NCBI GenBank assembly: GCA_021161255.1
Contig: JAGHAZ010000054.1
Coordinates: forward strand, 1-48,052
Reading direction: 5' to 3'
Source of the DNA: Candidatus Bathyarchaeota archaeon
GTDB lineage: Archaea; Thermoproteota; CALKCG01; B24
Length of the DNA: 48,052 nt
The notes below the pieces were generated by a model. It saw nothing but the letters and a program-made list of their open reading frames with translations, had not been told where the DNA came from and ran no database searches. The translations under genes were made by a program, and so were the position numbers. Shown here piece after piece: positions 25,562 to 32,088 of the stretch (its first letter is position 1; each line of letters begins with the position of its first letter).

Positions 25562-26305
25562 ATGTCGTCTAGCAGGGTTAGACGTGAGAAGGAGCTCGTA
25601 GCTAGATATGCGTCATCGCTGGTCAAAGACGGCCAGGTCGTAGGGCTCGGTAGCGGAACCACGGCCGCTATGTTTGTCAGAGAACTAGCTAAAAGGGTGA
25701 TGGAGGAGGAGCTTAAGATAATAGCCATACCTTCGAGCATACCTATCAAGCTTCTAACCTTAAGCCTCGCCATACCCACCGCTTCGTTGGACGAGTATCC
25801 CGAGGTGGACATAGACGTCGACGGCGCCGATGAAGTAGATAGAAGTCTCAACCTGTTGAAAGGCGGCTCCTACGGGGTTTTCACGAACGAGAAGATCTTA
25901 GCCGCGTCTTCTAAGATGCTCATCATAATAGTGGACCATAGAAAGCCTGTAGAGAGACTCCACACAAGGTTCCCGATACCGCTTGAGGTCTTGAAAGACG
26001 CACGGAGCCTAGTCTTCAGAAGGCTTAAAGAGATGGGTGGTGAGCCTAGGCTTAGGGTTCATAAGATGAATGGTGAAGAGGTTCCTCTGATGACAGAGAG
26101 AGGCAACCTAATAGTTGAGGTCTGGTTCAGAAACCCCGAAATAGGGTTTAAAGAGCTTGACGGTGAGCTCAGGAGAATACCCGGCGTCATAGAGACGGGG
26201 CTATTCCTCGACATGACCGACATGGTCTGTATAGGCGTCGGAGAAGAAGTCCGAGTATTCAAGAAAGGTGAGAAACTACCCGAAGAACTGATAACATATC
26301 GATAA
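25562..26305 (+). CDS. rpiA: Ribose-5-phosphate isomerase A
   Basis: A 247-residue enzyme that interconverts ribose 5-phosphate and ribulose 5-phosphate. Typical blocks: GLGSGTTAAMFVREL near residue 30, the catalytic Asp in DIDVDGADEVDRSLNLLKGG near residue 81, EKILAASSKMLIIIVDHRK, and the product end VIETGLFLDMTDMVCIG. In archaea without a full oxidative pentose phosphate pathway it supplies ribose for nucleotides. ATG start, single gene. Confidence 0.95.
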   Translation: MSSSRVRREKELVARYASSLVKDGQVVGLGSGTTAAMFVRELAKRVMEEELKIIAIPSSIPIKLLTLSLAIPTASLDEYPEVDIDVDGADEVDRSLNLLKGGSYGVFTNEKILAASSKMLIIIVDHRKPVERLHTRFPIPLEVLKDARSLVFRRLKEMGGEPRLRVHKMNGEEVPLMTERGNLIVEVWFRNPEIGFKELDGELRRIPGVIETGLFLDMTDMVCIGVGEEVRVFKKGEKLPEELITYR

Positions 26306-26531
26306 CGCTTTCTCAAGATCTAGAAAATAAACCCGCTCTTCTATTCATCTTACATCGTCGGCTTGACTATGTAAGGATGATGCATCATCATGCTCAGAGC
26401 GAACAATCGTAGAGACGCCGAAGCTATGTACAACTATGACATTAGTTTTACGATAACAATAACATTTGATCCCATTTTAAATATATGGTGTTGAACAACT
26501 ACCGTGACATCGTATTTATCTACCGTTTGCA

Positions 26532-26584
26532 TACATCTTATGAATCGAAGAGTGCTCGAAGCTCGTGAGCTTCGAGAAGATGTA
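26532..26584. repeat. Nested inverted repeat, possible structured RNA
   Basis: The inner hairpin is CTCGAAGCTC and GAGCTTCGAG, 10 perfect pairs around a GT centre (26555-26576). Directly outside it, TACATCTT (26532-26539) pairs with AAGATGTA (26577-26584), with a 15-base bulge on the left side only. The combination could be a small RNA, a protein-binding dyad or the end of a decayed mobile element. Confidence 0.45.
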
Positions 26585-26883
26585 CGTTATCTCACGTTTA
26601 ACCTTATACCATGAATCCAACGTTTATATCCATCTGAACTTGCATATCATCAACGAACGGCTAGAGTTACTGCTAAAAGTAAAGTCCCTAAAGATATCTC
26701 GAACGATAATTTGAGTTCGACCGATGGTCATCATAAGTTCTTCAACTTCTTATCCAGCTTAAATCCTGGAGATGGCTTACAGGCCTCTATTACTTGTAGC
26801 CAGGTTCTTAACTCTATAATCGGTCTAAGAGCTCTTAACATTGAAAACTCATGTTCATATATTTTGCTGACGAAAAGGAAAGT

Positions 26884-26891
26884 TTTAAATA
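26884..26891 (+). promoter_or_regulatory. TATA-like element of the 120-residue hypothetical gene
   Basis: tttaaata lies about 36-43 bases before the ATG at 26927. It sits between two copies of AAAAGGAAnGTTTTA (26875-26888 and 26892-26905), which may carry BRE-like or regulator-binding sequence. Confidence 0.4.
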
Positions 26892-26926
26892 AAAGGAAGG
26901 TTTTACGTTTTCACAGGTGCAAAATA

Positions 26927-27289
26927 ATGTCTGAAGCCGTTAAAAGCGGTAAAGCTGTTTTAGAACCTGGTTCTAAAATATACTATCAGGGAAGATGGAT
27001 CGACGTATCAGAGATCGTAACTGTCAAGAAAGGTAGAGCTAGGCTTAAACAAGCACGTGTAGAGCTTGCACGTAGAGTAGTTTCAGAGATCCTAAGGTCT
27101 CCCAGAAACTGCATAAGACGTGCTAAGCTTATGGAGCTTAGTCGTCAAGTTGCTGAAGAGATGGGTCTAAAACGGCTCGGCTACAGGTTTCTTCTATCTC
27201 AAGGTATAATCGGCAGACCACCTGGTTCAAAACTATACTTCCTCACAGAGAAGGCTAAAGAGATGTTTCCAGACCTATTCCCGAAATAG
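26927..27289 (+). CDS. Hypothetical basic protein, possible winged-helix fold
   Basis: A 120-residue, strongly basic protein that I do not recognise. Residues 40-85 are helical and Arg/Lys-rich (KQARVELARRVVSEILRSPR; MELSRQVAEEMG). The C-terminus YFLTEKAKEMFPDL after SQGIIGRPPGSKL looks like the wing and last helix of a winged helix. A nucleic-acid role is plausible from charge only. I start at ATG 26927, after the promoter; the frame stays open upstream but that part is A/T-rich and lacks coding character. The mtrH homolog follows 141 bases later. Confidence 0.6.
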   Translation: MSEAVKSGKAVLEPGSKIYYQGRWIDVSEIVTVKKGRARLKQARVELARRVVSEILRSPRNCIRRAKLMELSRQVAEEMGLKRLGYRFLLSQGIIGRPPGSKLYFLTEKAKEMFPDLFPK

Positions 27290-27430
27290 CTTCGTCAGCT
27301 TTGACCAAACCATATCTAAAAGCCTTCCACCTTTTTATCATCTGTCGTTAAAGACGTTTACCTAGGGTTCTGATCTTGTATATGACTATGAAATTTTTAT
27401 CCGGTAGTTTCTCCAATACATCGTAACAGG

Positions 27431-28339
27431 GTGTCTCGTCTGTTTAAGTTCGCCAAAAAACAGAAGGTTTTCGAGGTGGCTGGGGTTAAGCTCGGTGGGC
27501 AACCTGGCCAGCTACCTACGGTTCTCATAGGTAGTATCTTCCATAAAGGCCATAAAATAGTTAAAGACCCTATCAAAGGCGTATTCGACCGGAGGAGAGC
27601 TGAACACCTCATAAACCTTCAAGACGAATACTCTGATAAAACCGGCAATCCATGCATGGTTGATGTCGTGGGTGAGACCGTTGAGGCTTTAGACCGCTAT
27701 ATCGACTTCGTAGCGTCTATTACAGATTCCCCTATACTTGTTAACGGAGTAGAGTCGTCGGTTAGGGTCGAAGCCTCAAGACACGCCGTAGAGGTCGGAT
27801 TAAAAGATAGGGTCGTCTATAACTCGTTAAACTTCAGGTGTACCCAAGAAGAACTTCAGGTTATAGGAGAACTGGGTCTCGAAGTAGCCATAGTCCAGTC
27901 TTTCAATCCTCATGACCCCACACCGAGAGGTATGCTAAAGATCCTAGCGGGTCTACTGGAGAAAGTCGAAAAATATGGAGTATCTAAACCGCTTGTGCTT
28001 ACACCCGTGTTAGATATCCCAAGCATCGGATTAGCCGCAACGGGTTTAAAGCTTATCAAAGAAAACCTGGGTTTACCGACTGGTTGCCCGCCAGTAGGAG
28101 TGGTAGGGAGATGGAAACGTAAAAGTGAATACAGCCCTTCAGCCATAGACTCTTGCAGAGGAGCTACGTTGGCTCTCGTCCAAACAATGGGGGCGGATTT
28201 CATAATCTATGGAAGCCTCTCGAAGGCACCCCGTATATTCCCCGCATGCGCATTCATCGATGCTATAATCGCCTACCATGCAAGGTTTCAGGGAGTGAGA
28301 CCCCTGACGAGAAATCACCCGCTGTATAGAATCTTTTAG
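27431..28339 (+). CDS. mtrH: MtrH homolog, methyl-tetrahydropterin methyltransferase subunit
   Basis: A 302-residue TIM-barrel protein of the MtrH family. Visible blocks: VFEVAGVKLGGQPGQLPTVL at the start, IGSIFHKGHKIV, DVVGET, ILVNGVESSVR, YNSLNFRCTQEE and GCPPVGVVGRWK. In methanogens MtrH moves the methyl group between H4MPT and the corrinoid of MtrA. Here there are no other Mtr subunits, which fits the non-methanogen MtrH paralogs that act with soluble corrinoid proteins. Reading frame fully open, unlike mch nearby. GTG start; TATA-like aaatttttatc lies about 40 bases upstream. Its 3' end overlaps the convergent DUF134 gene by 4 bases. Confidence 0.88.
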   Translation: MSRLFKFAKKQKVFEVAGVKLGGQPGQLPTVLIGSIFHKGHKIVKDPIKGVFDRRRAEHLINLQDEYSDKTGNPCMVDVVGETVEALDRYIDFVASITDSPILVNGVESSVRVEASRHAVEVGLKDRVVYNSLNFRCTQEELQVIGELGLEVAIVQSFNPHDPTPRGMLKILAGLLEKVEKYGVSKPLVLTPVLDIPSIGLAATGLKLIKENLGLPTGCPPVGVVGRWKRKSEYSPSAIDSCRGATLALVQTMGADFIIYGSLSKAPRIFPACAFIDAIIAYHARFQGVRPLTRNHPLYRIF

Positions 28340-28683
28340 CCCTCTCCGTATATCTCTAGCGGTCTCTTCTCGACTATCGCCTGAACAAGTTTTCTTCTAC
28401 CGTTGTTCAAAGCCCTCCATAAGGTTCCTCTAGAGATGCCCATCATCTGAGCCGCGTTCTCCTGGGTAAGCCCTTCCAGATAAACAAGCCTAAGAGCCTC
28501 AAACTCGTCAGGCTTCAACATCACAGGTTCTCCAGAAGATAAGGGAGCTCCTCCAACCATCGGGACAAACAGAACTCTCCCGGGTCTAGACCTTATCACC
28601 CTATGCTTCGGCGGCCTGCCTGGTCCTCTAAGACCCCAACGCCACCTCCAAGCTCTACCTACCATAAGGCTCCCAGCCATCAT
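28336..28683 (-). CDS. DUF134 family helix-turn-helix protein
   Basis: About 115 residues. After a basic, Trp/Gly-rich head (GRAWRWRWGLRGPGRPPKHR) comes a short strand region and then the sigma-like HTH: MLKPDEFEALRLVYLEGLTQ, ENAAQMMGISRGTLWRALN, RRKLVQA. DUF134 proteins are predicted DNA-binding regulators frequently next to NifX-like and Mrp/MinD-type Fe-S ATPase genes, exactly as here. I start at ATG 28683, which has a GAGGGG site and a TATA-like element (cctttatagg on the minus strand); ATG 28680 and ATG 28665 are alternatives. Divergent from the cluster it probably controls. Confidence 0.85.
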   Translation of the reverse strand: MMAGSLMVGRAWRWRWGLRGPGRPPKHRVIRSRPGRVLFVPMVGGAPLSSGEPVMLKPDEFEALRLVYLEGLTQENAAQMMGISRGTLWRALNNGRRKLVQAIVEKRPLEIYGEG

Positions 28684-28734
28684 AAAAATGAAGCCCCTCG
28701 ACCTATAAAGGTTCCTAGATGGGTAATTAAAAAC

Positions 28735-28747
28735 TATTGCACAAAAT
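28735..28747. promoter_or_regulatory. Candidate DUF134 binding site, copy 1
   Basis: TATTGCACAAAAT in the divergent promoter between the DUF134 gene and the small-protein cluster. The same motif with one base changed occurs at 29228-29240 before the next gene of the cluster. Two near-identical 13-mers in two promoters of one locus suggest a shared regulator. Confidence 0.45.
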
Positions 28748-28788
28748 TTATTACAAGGACTGTCCGATACTGTCAGACGGTGAAGAAC

Positions 28789-29163
28789 TTGGCAGGATAC
28801 GGTCGCCGTAGGAGAACGCGTTGGTGGTGGTACATGATGCCTCCGATGCCTCCGCCTATGCCACCGGCGGCTACACAGCCCCCGGCTCAACAGCCTCAAC
28901 AGCAGCAGCCACAGGTCCAACAGCCTCAGCCTGGTTATCAGCAATATCCCTATCAGCAGTATCCATATCCATGGGCTTTCTATCCACCGCCGTTTTACGC
29001 GATGCCACCTCCATATCCGAGAACACCTCAGGAAGAGCTTCAGATGCTTGAGGAATACAAACGCGACTTAGAGGCCGACCTACAGGACCTACAAGAGGAG
29101 CTCAGAAGCGTCGAGGAACGTATAGCAGAGCTGAAGAAGGCCCTCGAGGAAGGGCAACCTTAA
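28789..29163 (+). CDS. Pro/Gln-rich small protein with C-terminal coiled coil (DUF5320-like)
   Basis: A 124-residue protein starting at TTG 28789. The head MAGYGRRRRTRWWWYMMPPM is basic and aromatic; residues 20-75 are Pro, Gln and Tyr-rich with QQ and PPY repeats; residues 80-120 form a charged coiled coil (EELQMLEEYKRDLEADLQDL). Aromatic Gly/Met-rich head plus C-terminal coil is the layout of archaeal DUF5320-type proteins that accompany NifX genes. Function unknown; the coil may mediate oligomerisation. The frame is open further upstream, but that part opposes the DUF134 gene and is left out. Confidence 0.7.
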   Translation: MAGYGRRRRTRWWWYMMPPMPPPMPPAATQPPAQQPQQQQPQVQQPQPGYQQYPYQQYPYPWAFYPPPFYAMPPPYPRTPQEELQMLEEYKRDLEADLQDLQEELRSVEERIAELKKALEEGQP

Positions 29164-29227
29164 ACCCCGTCTTTTTAAGCCCATACTCATGTGCGTAAGG
29201 TTTATATCCTCCGAGATAATTTTGAGA

Positions 29228-29240
29228 TATTGAACAAAAT
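29228..29240. promoter_or_regulatory. Candidate DUF134 binding site, copy 2
   Basis: TATTGAACAAAAT, identical to copy 1 in 12 of 13 positions. It also forms the right arm of an inverted repeat (ATTTTG at 29219-29224 with CAAAAT at 29235-29240). It overlaps the region between a TATA-like gtttatatcc (29200-29209) and the AGGAGGTGG ribosome site, where a repressor would block transcription. Confidence 0.45.
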
Positions 29241-29253
29241 AGGAGGTGGTTAA

Positions 29254-29538
29254 ATGGCCTGGTTTGGATGGGGTGGATGGGGTAGAGGAAGAGGCAGAGG
29301 AGGATGGTCTGGACCATGGCCTGGACGAGGGCCTTTCAGTTACCTACCTCCATGGCAGAGACCCGGCTGGCTATTCGGTAGAGGATCCTGCTGGTGGCTT
29401 CTCGGATACCCATGGGGCTACGGCTACGGGTTCTATCCACGCTTCTACGCACCGTACTATGCTCCATACATGGCTCCGTATGCGCCGTGGCTCTATAGAC
29501 CATACCTACCGTGGACGCCCTACACATATCCCTACTAG
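29254..29538 (+). CDS. Trp/Tyr/Gly/Pro-rich small protein
   Basis: A 94-residue low-complexity protein, about half Gly, Pro, Trp and Tyr. The first 30 residues hold GRGRGRGGWSGPWPGRG, an RG-rich patch; the rest is Tyr/Pro-rich (FYAPYYAPYMAPYAPWLYRP). There is one Cys. A very strong ribosome site (AGGAGGTGG) and the ATG spacing support that it is a real gene. No family known to me; composition resembles proteins that self-associate through Arg-aromatic contacts. Second gene of the cluster, 20 bases before the next. Confidence 0.7.
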   Translation: MAWFGWGGWGRGRGRGGWSGPWPGRGPFSYLPPWQRPGWLFGRGSCWWLLGYPWGYGYGFYPRFYAPYYAPYMAPYAPWLYRPYLPWTPYTYPY

Positions 29539-29557
29539 ACGCTAGGAGGTAGGGAGC

Positions 29558-29755
29558 ATGGCATACCCATACTACCCGTATTTCGGATATGGGTATCCGT
29601 GGATGTCCTTCGACCCGTTCACCGCCTTCTACTACTGGATAGGGATGATGTACTACCTCTACATGTTCAGGATATGGATGGACATCTGGGCTAAATTCGT
29701 AGAAATGATTCCGGGGATGTTCCCGACGGCCCCGACGGCTAAGCCCGCGGCGTAA
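29558..29755 (+). CDS. Tyr/Met-rich small protein, possibly membrane-associated
   Basis: A 65-residue protein with the head MAYPYYPYFGYGYPWMSFDP and an aromatic, hydrophobic stretch near residues 21-52 (FTAFYYWIGMMYYLYMFRIW) that could lie in or on a membrane. The end is Pro/Ala/Thr-rich. A good ribosome site (AGGAGGTAGGG) precedes the ATG. No homolog recognised. Its position between the two low-complexity genes and the NifX gene suggests a common complex. Confidence 0.7.
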   Translation: MAYPYYPYFGYGYPWMSFDPFTAFYYWIGMMYYLYMFRIWMDIWAKFVEMIPGMFPTAPTAKPAA

Positions 29756-29813
29756 GCATTTTTCTCCCAAATTTTTATTTTTAGCGATTGCTCTAATCCT
29801 TTGCTAGGAGGTG

Positions 29814-30302
29814 ATGTCCACGGGTTATCCACCTTACGGCGGAGGTTATGGACGTGGTAGAGGTAGAGGAGGCGGTTATGGCCAGGGAAGAGGTATGGGT
29901 AGGGGGATGGGTTTTGGGTCATTCCCTCAGCAGGCCTTAGAGCCTATTCCTCCTCCACCGCCTGGAGTATTGAGAGTTGCAGCGTCCACAGACGATGGAA
30001 ACGGGTTGAACGCTAGGATATCCTTCAGGTTCGCTAGGGCCCCTTTCCTAACGATAGTAGACTTAAGGGATGGTAAAGCCGTAGATAGCCGCTCCATCCA
30101 GAACCTCTTAACTGCAGGTGCTAGGGGCGTTGGAGTAGCGGTTGGACAGTGGTTGGTATCCTCAGGCGTTAGACTCGTGTTAGCCCCTCACTTAGGACCG
30201 AATATAATGATGGTTCTATCTCAGGCGGGCGTTAAGGTCGAGATGGTTCCACCCGGTGTAACTATTGAAGAAGCACTTAGAAGGCTTAGGTTAGTGTATT
30301 AG
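29814..30302 (+). CDS. NifX/NifB-domain protein with RG-rich N-terminus
   Basis: A 162-residue protein. Residues 1-40 are RG/GY-rich (GGGYGRGRGRGGGYGQGRGM), then a Pro-rich linker, then from about residue 50 a dinitrogenase Fe-Mo cofactor domain (VLRVAASTDDGNGLNARISF; ARAPFLTIVDL; LTAGARGVGVAVGQWLVSSG; GVKVEMVPPGVTIEEAL). Such domains carry Fe-S or Fe-Mo precursor clusters and occur in archaea without nitrogenase. The TATA-like atttttattttt is about 40 bases upstream, so it may have its own promoter. The AGGAGGTGAT ribosome site nearly touches the ATG; GTG 29811 is an alternative. Confidence 0.85.
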   Translation: MSTGYPPYGGGYGRGRGRGGGYGQGRGMGRGMGFGSFPQQALEPIPPPPPGVLRVAASTDDGNGLNARISFRFARAPFLTIVDLRDGKAVDSRSIQNLLTAGARGVGVAVGQWLVSSGVRLVLAPHLGPNIMMVLSQAGVKVEMVPPGVTIEEALRRLRLVY

Positions 30303-30304
30303 CC

Positions 30305-31192
30305 ATGGAGATCGTCGTAGCCAGCGGTAAGGGTGGTACAGGTAAAACGTTTGTAGCATCCAACCTATGCGTGTACTTAAAAAGGAACTTAAGCGAAGAA
30401 GTTGTGGCGGTAGATGCCGACGTCGAGGCTCCTGATCTTTTAATGGCTTTAGGAGGCTCTACGAGGGAGGTCGTTCGTGAGGAGTTCTACGGCTCATACA
30501 TGCCTACGATAGACATGTCTATATGCTTCAACTGTGGGCGGTGCGCCGAGGCCTGCGAGTTTAACGCGATACATATGGCTCCTGAAGGCCCAGTCATAGA
30601 CTATTCCAAATGTGAAGGGTTAGGGACATGCGCCGTCGTATGCTCTGTTAAAGCCATAACCCTCGTCGAGGATAAGACGGGTGACATCTATGCCTCTGAG
30701 ACCCCCTTCGGGATCACGGTTGTAACCGGAGACTTGGAGCTTGGTAAAGGTAACAGCGGTAGGCTTGTCTATGATCTTAAGGAGCGGGCATACCGGATAG
30801 CGTCTGAAAAGGGTGTAGAATTCAGGGTCGTAGACGCCGCGCCGGGTATAGGTTGTCCTGTCGTCTCTAGTATAGCGGGCTCAGACCTCCTTATAACGGT
30901 CGTAGAGCCCACTCCTCAGTCTCTGAAGGGCTCCCTCAGGCTTCTAGAGGTCGCTGAAACCCTAGGCATCAAGACTGTTGCGATAATAAACAAGTATAAC
31001 TTAAACCCAGACTTCACCGCTGAGGTCGAGAAGAAGCTTGGAGTCGAAGTCTTAGGATACGTGCCCTATGACGATGCGGTGGTCGAAGCCTATACGTCTG
31101 CTGTACCTCTCCTAGAGTATTCTCCGGCCTCAAAGGCCTCGGAAGCGTTGGTCAAGTGCTTCGATAGGTTTAGAGAAGGGTGGTTTAGGTGA
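30305..31192 (+). CDS. MinD-type P-loop ATPase with inserted ferredoxin domain, first copy
   Basis: A 295-residue protein of the COG1149 group. The deviant Walker A ASGKGGTGKTFVASNL is at residues 5-20 and the switch region DAAPGIGCPVVSS near residue 179. A 2[4Fe-4S] insert lies near residues 75-120: the first motif CFNCGRCAEAC is complete, but the second reads CEGLGTCAVVC, with Leu in place of the second Cys. So the second cluster may be missing or altered. Such ATPases act as Fe-S carriers or assembly factors. The start is 2 bases after the NifX stop; it overlaps the next gene by 4 bases. Confidence 0.9.
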   Translation: MEIVVASGKGGTGKTFVASNLCVYLKRNLSEEVVAVDADVEAPDLLMALGGSTREVVREEFYGSYMPTIDMSICFNCGRCAEACEFNAIHMAPEGPVIDYSKCEGLGTCAVVCSVKAITLVEDKTGDIYASETPFGITVVTGDLELGKGNSGRLVYDLKERAYRIASEKGVEFRVVDAAPGIGCPVVSSIAGSDLLITVVEPTPQSLKGSLRLLEVAETLGIKTVAIINKYNLNPDFTAEVEKKLGVEVLGYVPYDDAVVEAYTSAVPLLEYSPASKASEALVKCFDRFREGWFR

Positions 31193-32079
31193 CTGTACTA
31201 ACGGTTACAGGCGGTAAGGGTGGTACTGGTAAAACGGTAGTGGCCGTCAACTTGGCTTTAGCCTTAAGCTCTTTGACGGGTGAACGCGTGCTCCTAGTAG
31301 ACCTCGATGTGGATAACCCCTGTACGTATACTCTACTAAACGTCGAACCTAAAACCGTAGAGGAGGTTAAGTCGTTTAAACCGGTTATAGACAAGGACGC
31401 GTGCGTCAGATGTGGTACATGCGTAAAATACTGTCCGACTCATGCGCTCTTCTTGATACCTAACGCAGGTTTATCGTTCATAGAGACTCTTTGTGAAGGC
31501 TGTGCGATGTGCATGTATGTATGCCCTAAGGAGGCTATAAGCCGTGGTCACTGTTTAACAGGCTGGGTTAAGGAGGCTGATGCAGGAGACCTGCATCTAG
31601 TCTTAGGCGAACTCAGACCGGGCGACCGTAAATACCATGACGTTATGGAGGCCACTTTAAACTACGCCAAAAGGATCTGGGGAAACTACAGGATTGTAGT
31701 GATAGATACTCCCCCTGGAACCGGTAAGGGTATTCTCATGGCTTTGAACAGCTCAGACGTCATAGTAGCCGTTACGGAACCTACCAGTCTAGGTCTCTTA
31801 GACCTCAAGAGGCTTAATAGGCTCGTTACCCCCTTGGGTAAACCTGAGATAGTGGTCGTCAACAAGTATGGACTACCTGGCGGGGCTCATAATAAGCTTG
31901 AACGGTACCTACAGGAGTGCGGTCTCAGGTGGGCTAAAATACGTTACGATAAGCGGTTGATGAGCGCTTATATTCGAGGAAAGCCTGTCATATGCTACGA
32001 CCCAAACGCCCCGTCTGCCTTAGATATCCAGGCTTTAGCGAAGATGCTGACGAAGGAGATGGGTCTAAATCGAAGCTGA
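31189..32079 (+). CDS. MinD-type P-loop ATPase with inserted ferredoxin domain, second copy
   Basis: A 296-residue paralog of the preceding protein. Walker A is TGGKGGTGKTVVAVNL near residue 6 and the switch motif is VIDTPPGTGKGIL near residue 170. Both ferredoxin motifs are complete: CVRCGTCVKYCP and CEGCAMCMYVCP. The GTG start overlaps the upstream stop (GTGA), so the two are made together and probably form a heterodimer. Expected role: ATP-dependent Fe-S or metal cluster transfer to the NifX-like partner. Confidence 0.9.
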   Translation: MTVLTVTGGKGGTGKTVVAVNLALALSSLTGERVLLVDLDVDNPCTYTLLNVEPKTVEEVKSFKPVIDKDACVRCGTCVKYCPTHALFLIPNAGLSFIETLCEGCAMCMYVCPKEAISRGHCLTGWVKEADAGDLHLVLGELRPGDRKYHDVMEATLNYAKRIWGNYRIVVIDTPPGTGKGILMALNSSDVIVAVTEPTSLGLLDLKRLNRLVTPLGKPEIVVVNKYGLPGGAHNKLERYLQECGLRWAKIRYDKRLMSAYIRGKPVICYDPNAPSALDIQALAKMLTKEMGLNRS

Positions 32080-32088
32080 GCTGATGGG

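Larger units (their letters stand above)
26306..26926. other. A/T-rich 620-base stretch without a supported gene
   Basis: No long frame with recognisable content lies here on either strand. The stretch is visibly richer in A/T than its neighbours. It holds a 14-bp perfect palindrome (GATGATGCATCATC, in the block starting near 26376), a strong nested inverted repeat at 26532-26584, and near its end a TATA-like tttaaata (26884-26891) inside a tandem repeat of AAAAGGAAnGTTTTA that probably belongs to the next gene. Fragments on the minus strand faintly recall a decayed transposase, but not enough to call one. Confidence 0.6.

Noticed and set aside
26306-26926. Degraded transposase on the minus strand
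   Set aside because: Short phrases such as GYKRWIHGIRLNV recall DDE transposases, but stops are frequent, no DDE set can be placed and no terminal repeats are seen.
26711-26926. N-terminal extension of the 120-residue hypothetical protein
   Set aside because: The extra part spans a TATA-like element and tandem A/G-rich repeats, and has no coding character.
28603-28788. Upstream extension of the Pro/Gln-rich protein
   Set aside because: It lies opposite the DUF134 gene and its promoter; TTG 28789 gives a product like other cluster members.
29246-29545. Alternative frame overlapping the Trp/Tyr-rich gene
   Set aside because: The frame at 29254 has the strong ribosome site and the composition shared with its neighbours; the other frame is a shadow of low-complexity DNA.
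28850-29930. Low-complexity stretch as a simple DNA repeat or assembly artefact
   Set aside because: Codons vary while the amino-acid type is kept, and frames end with proper ribosome sites, which fits real selected proteins.
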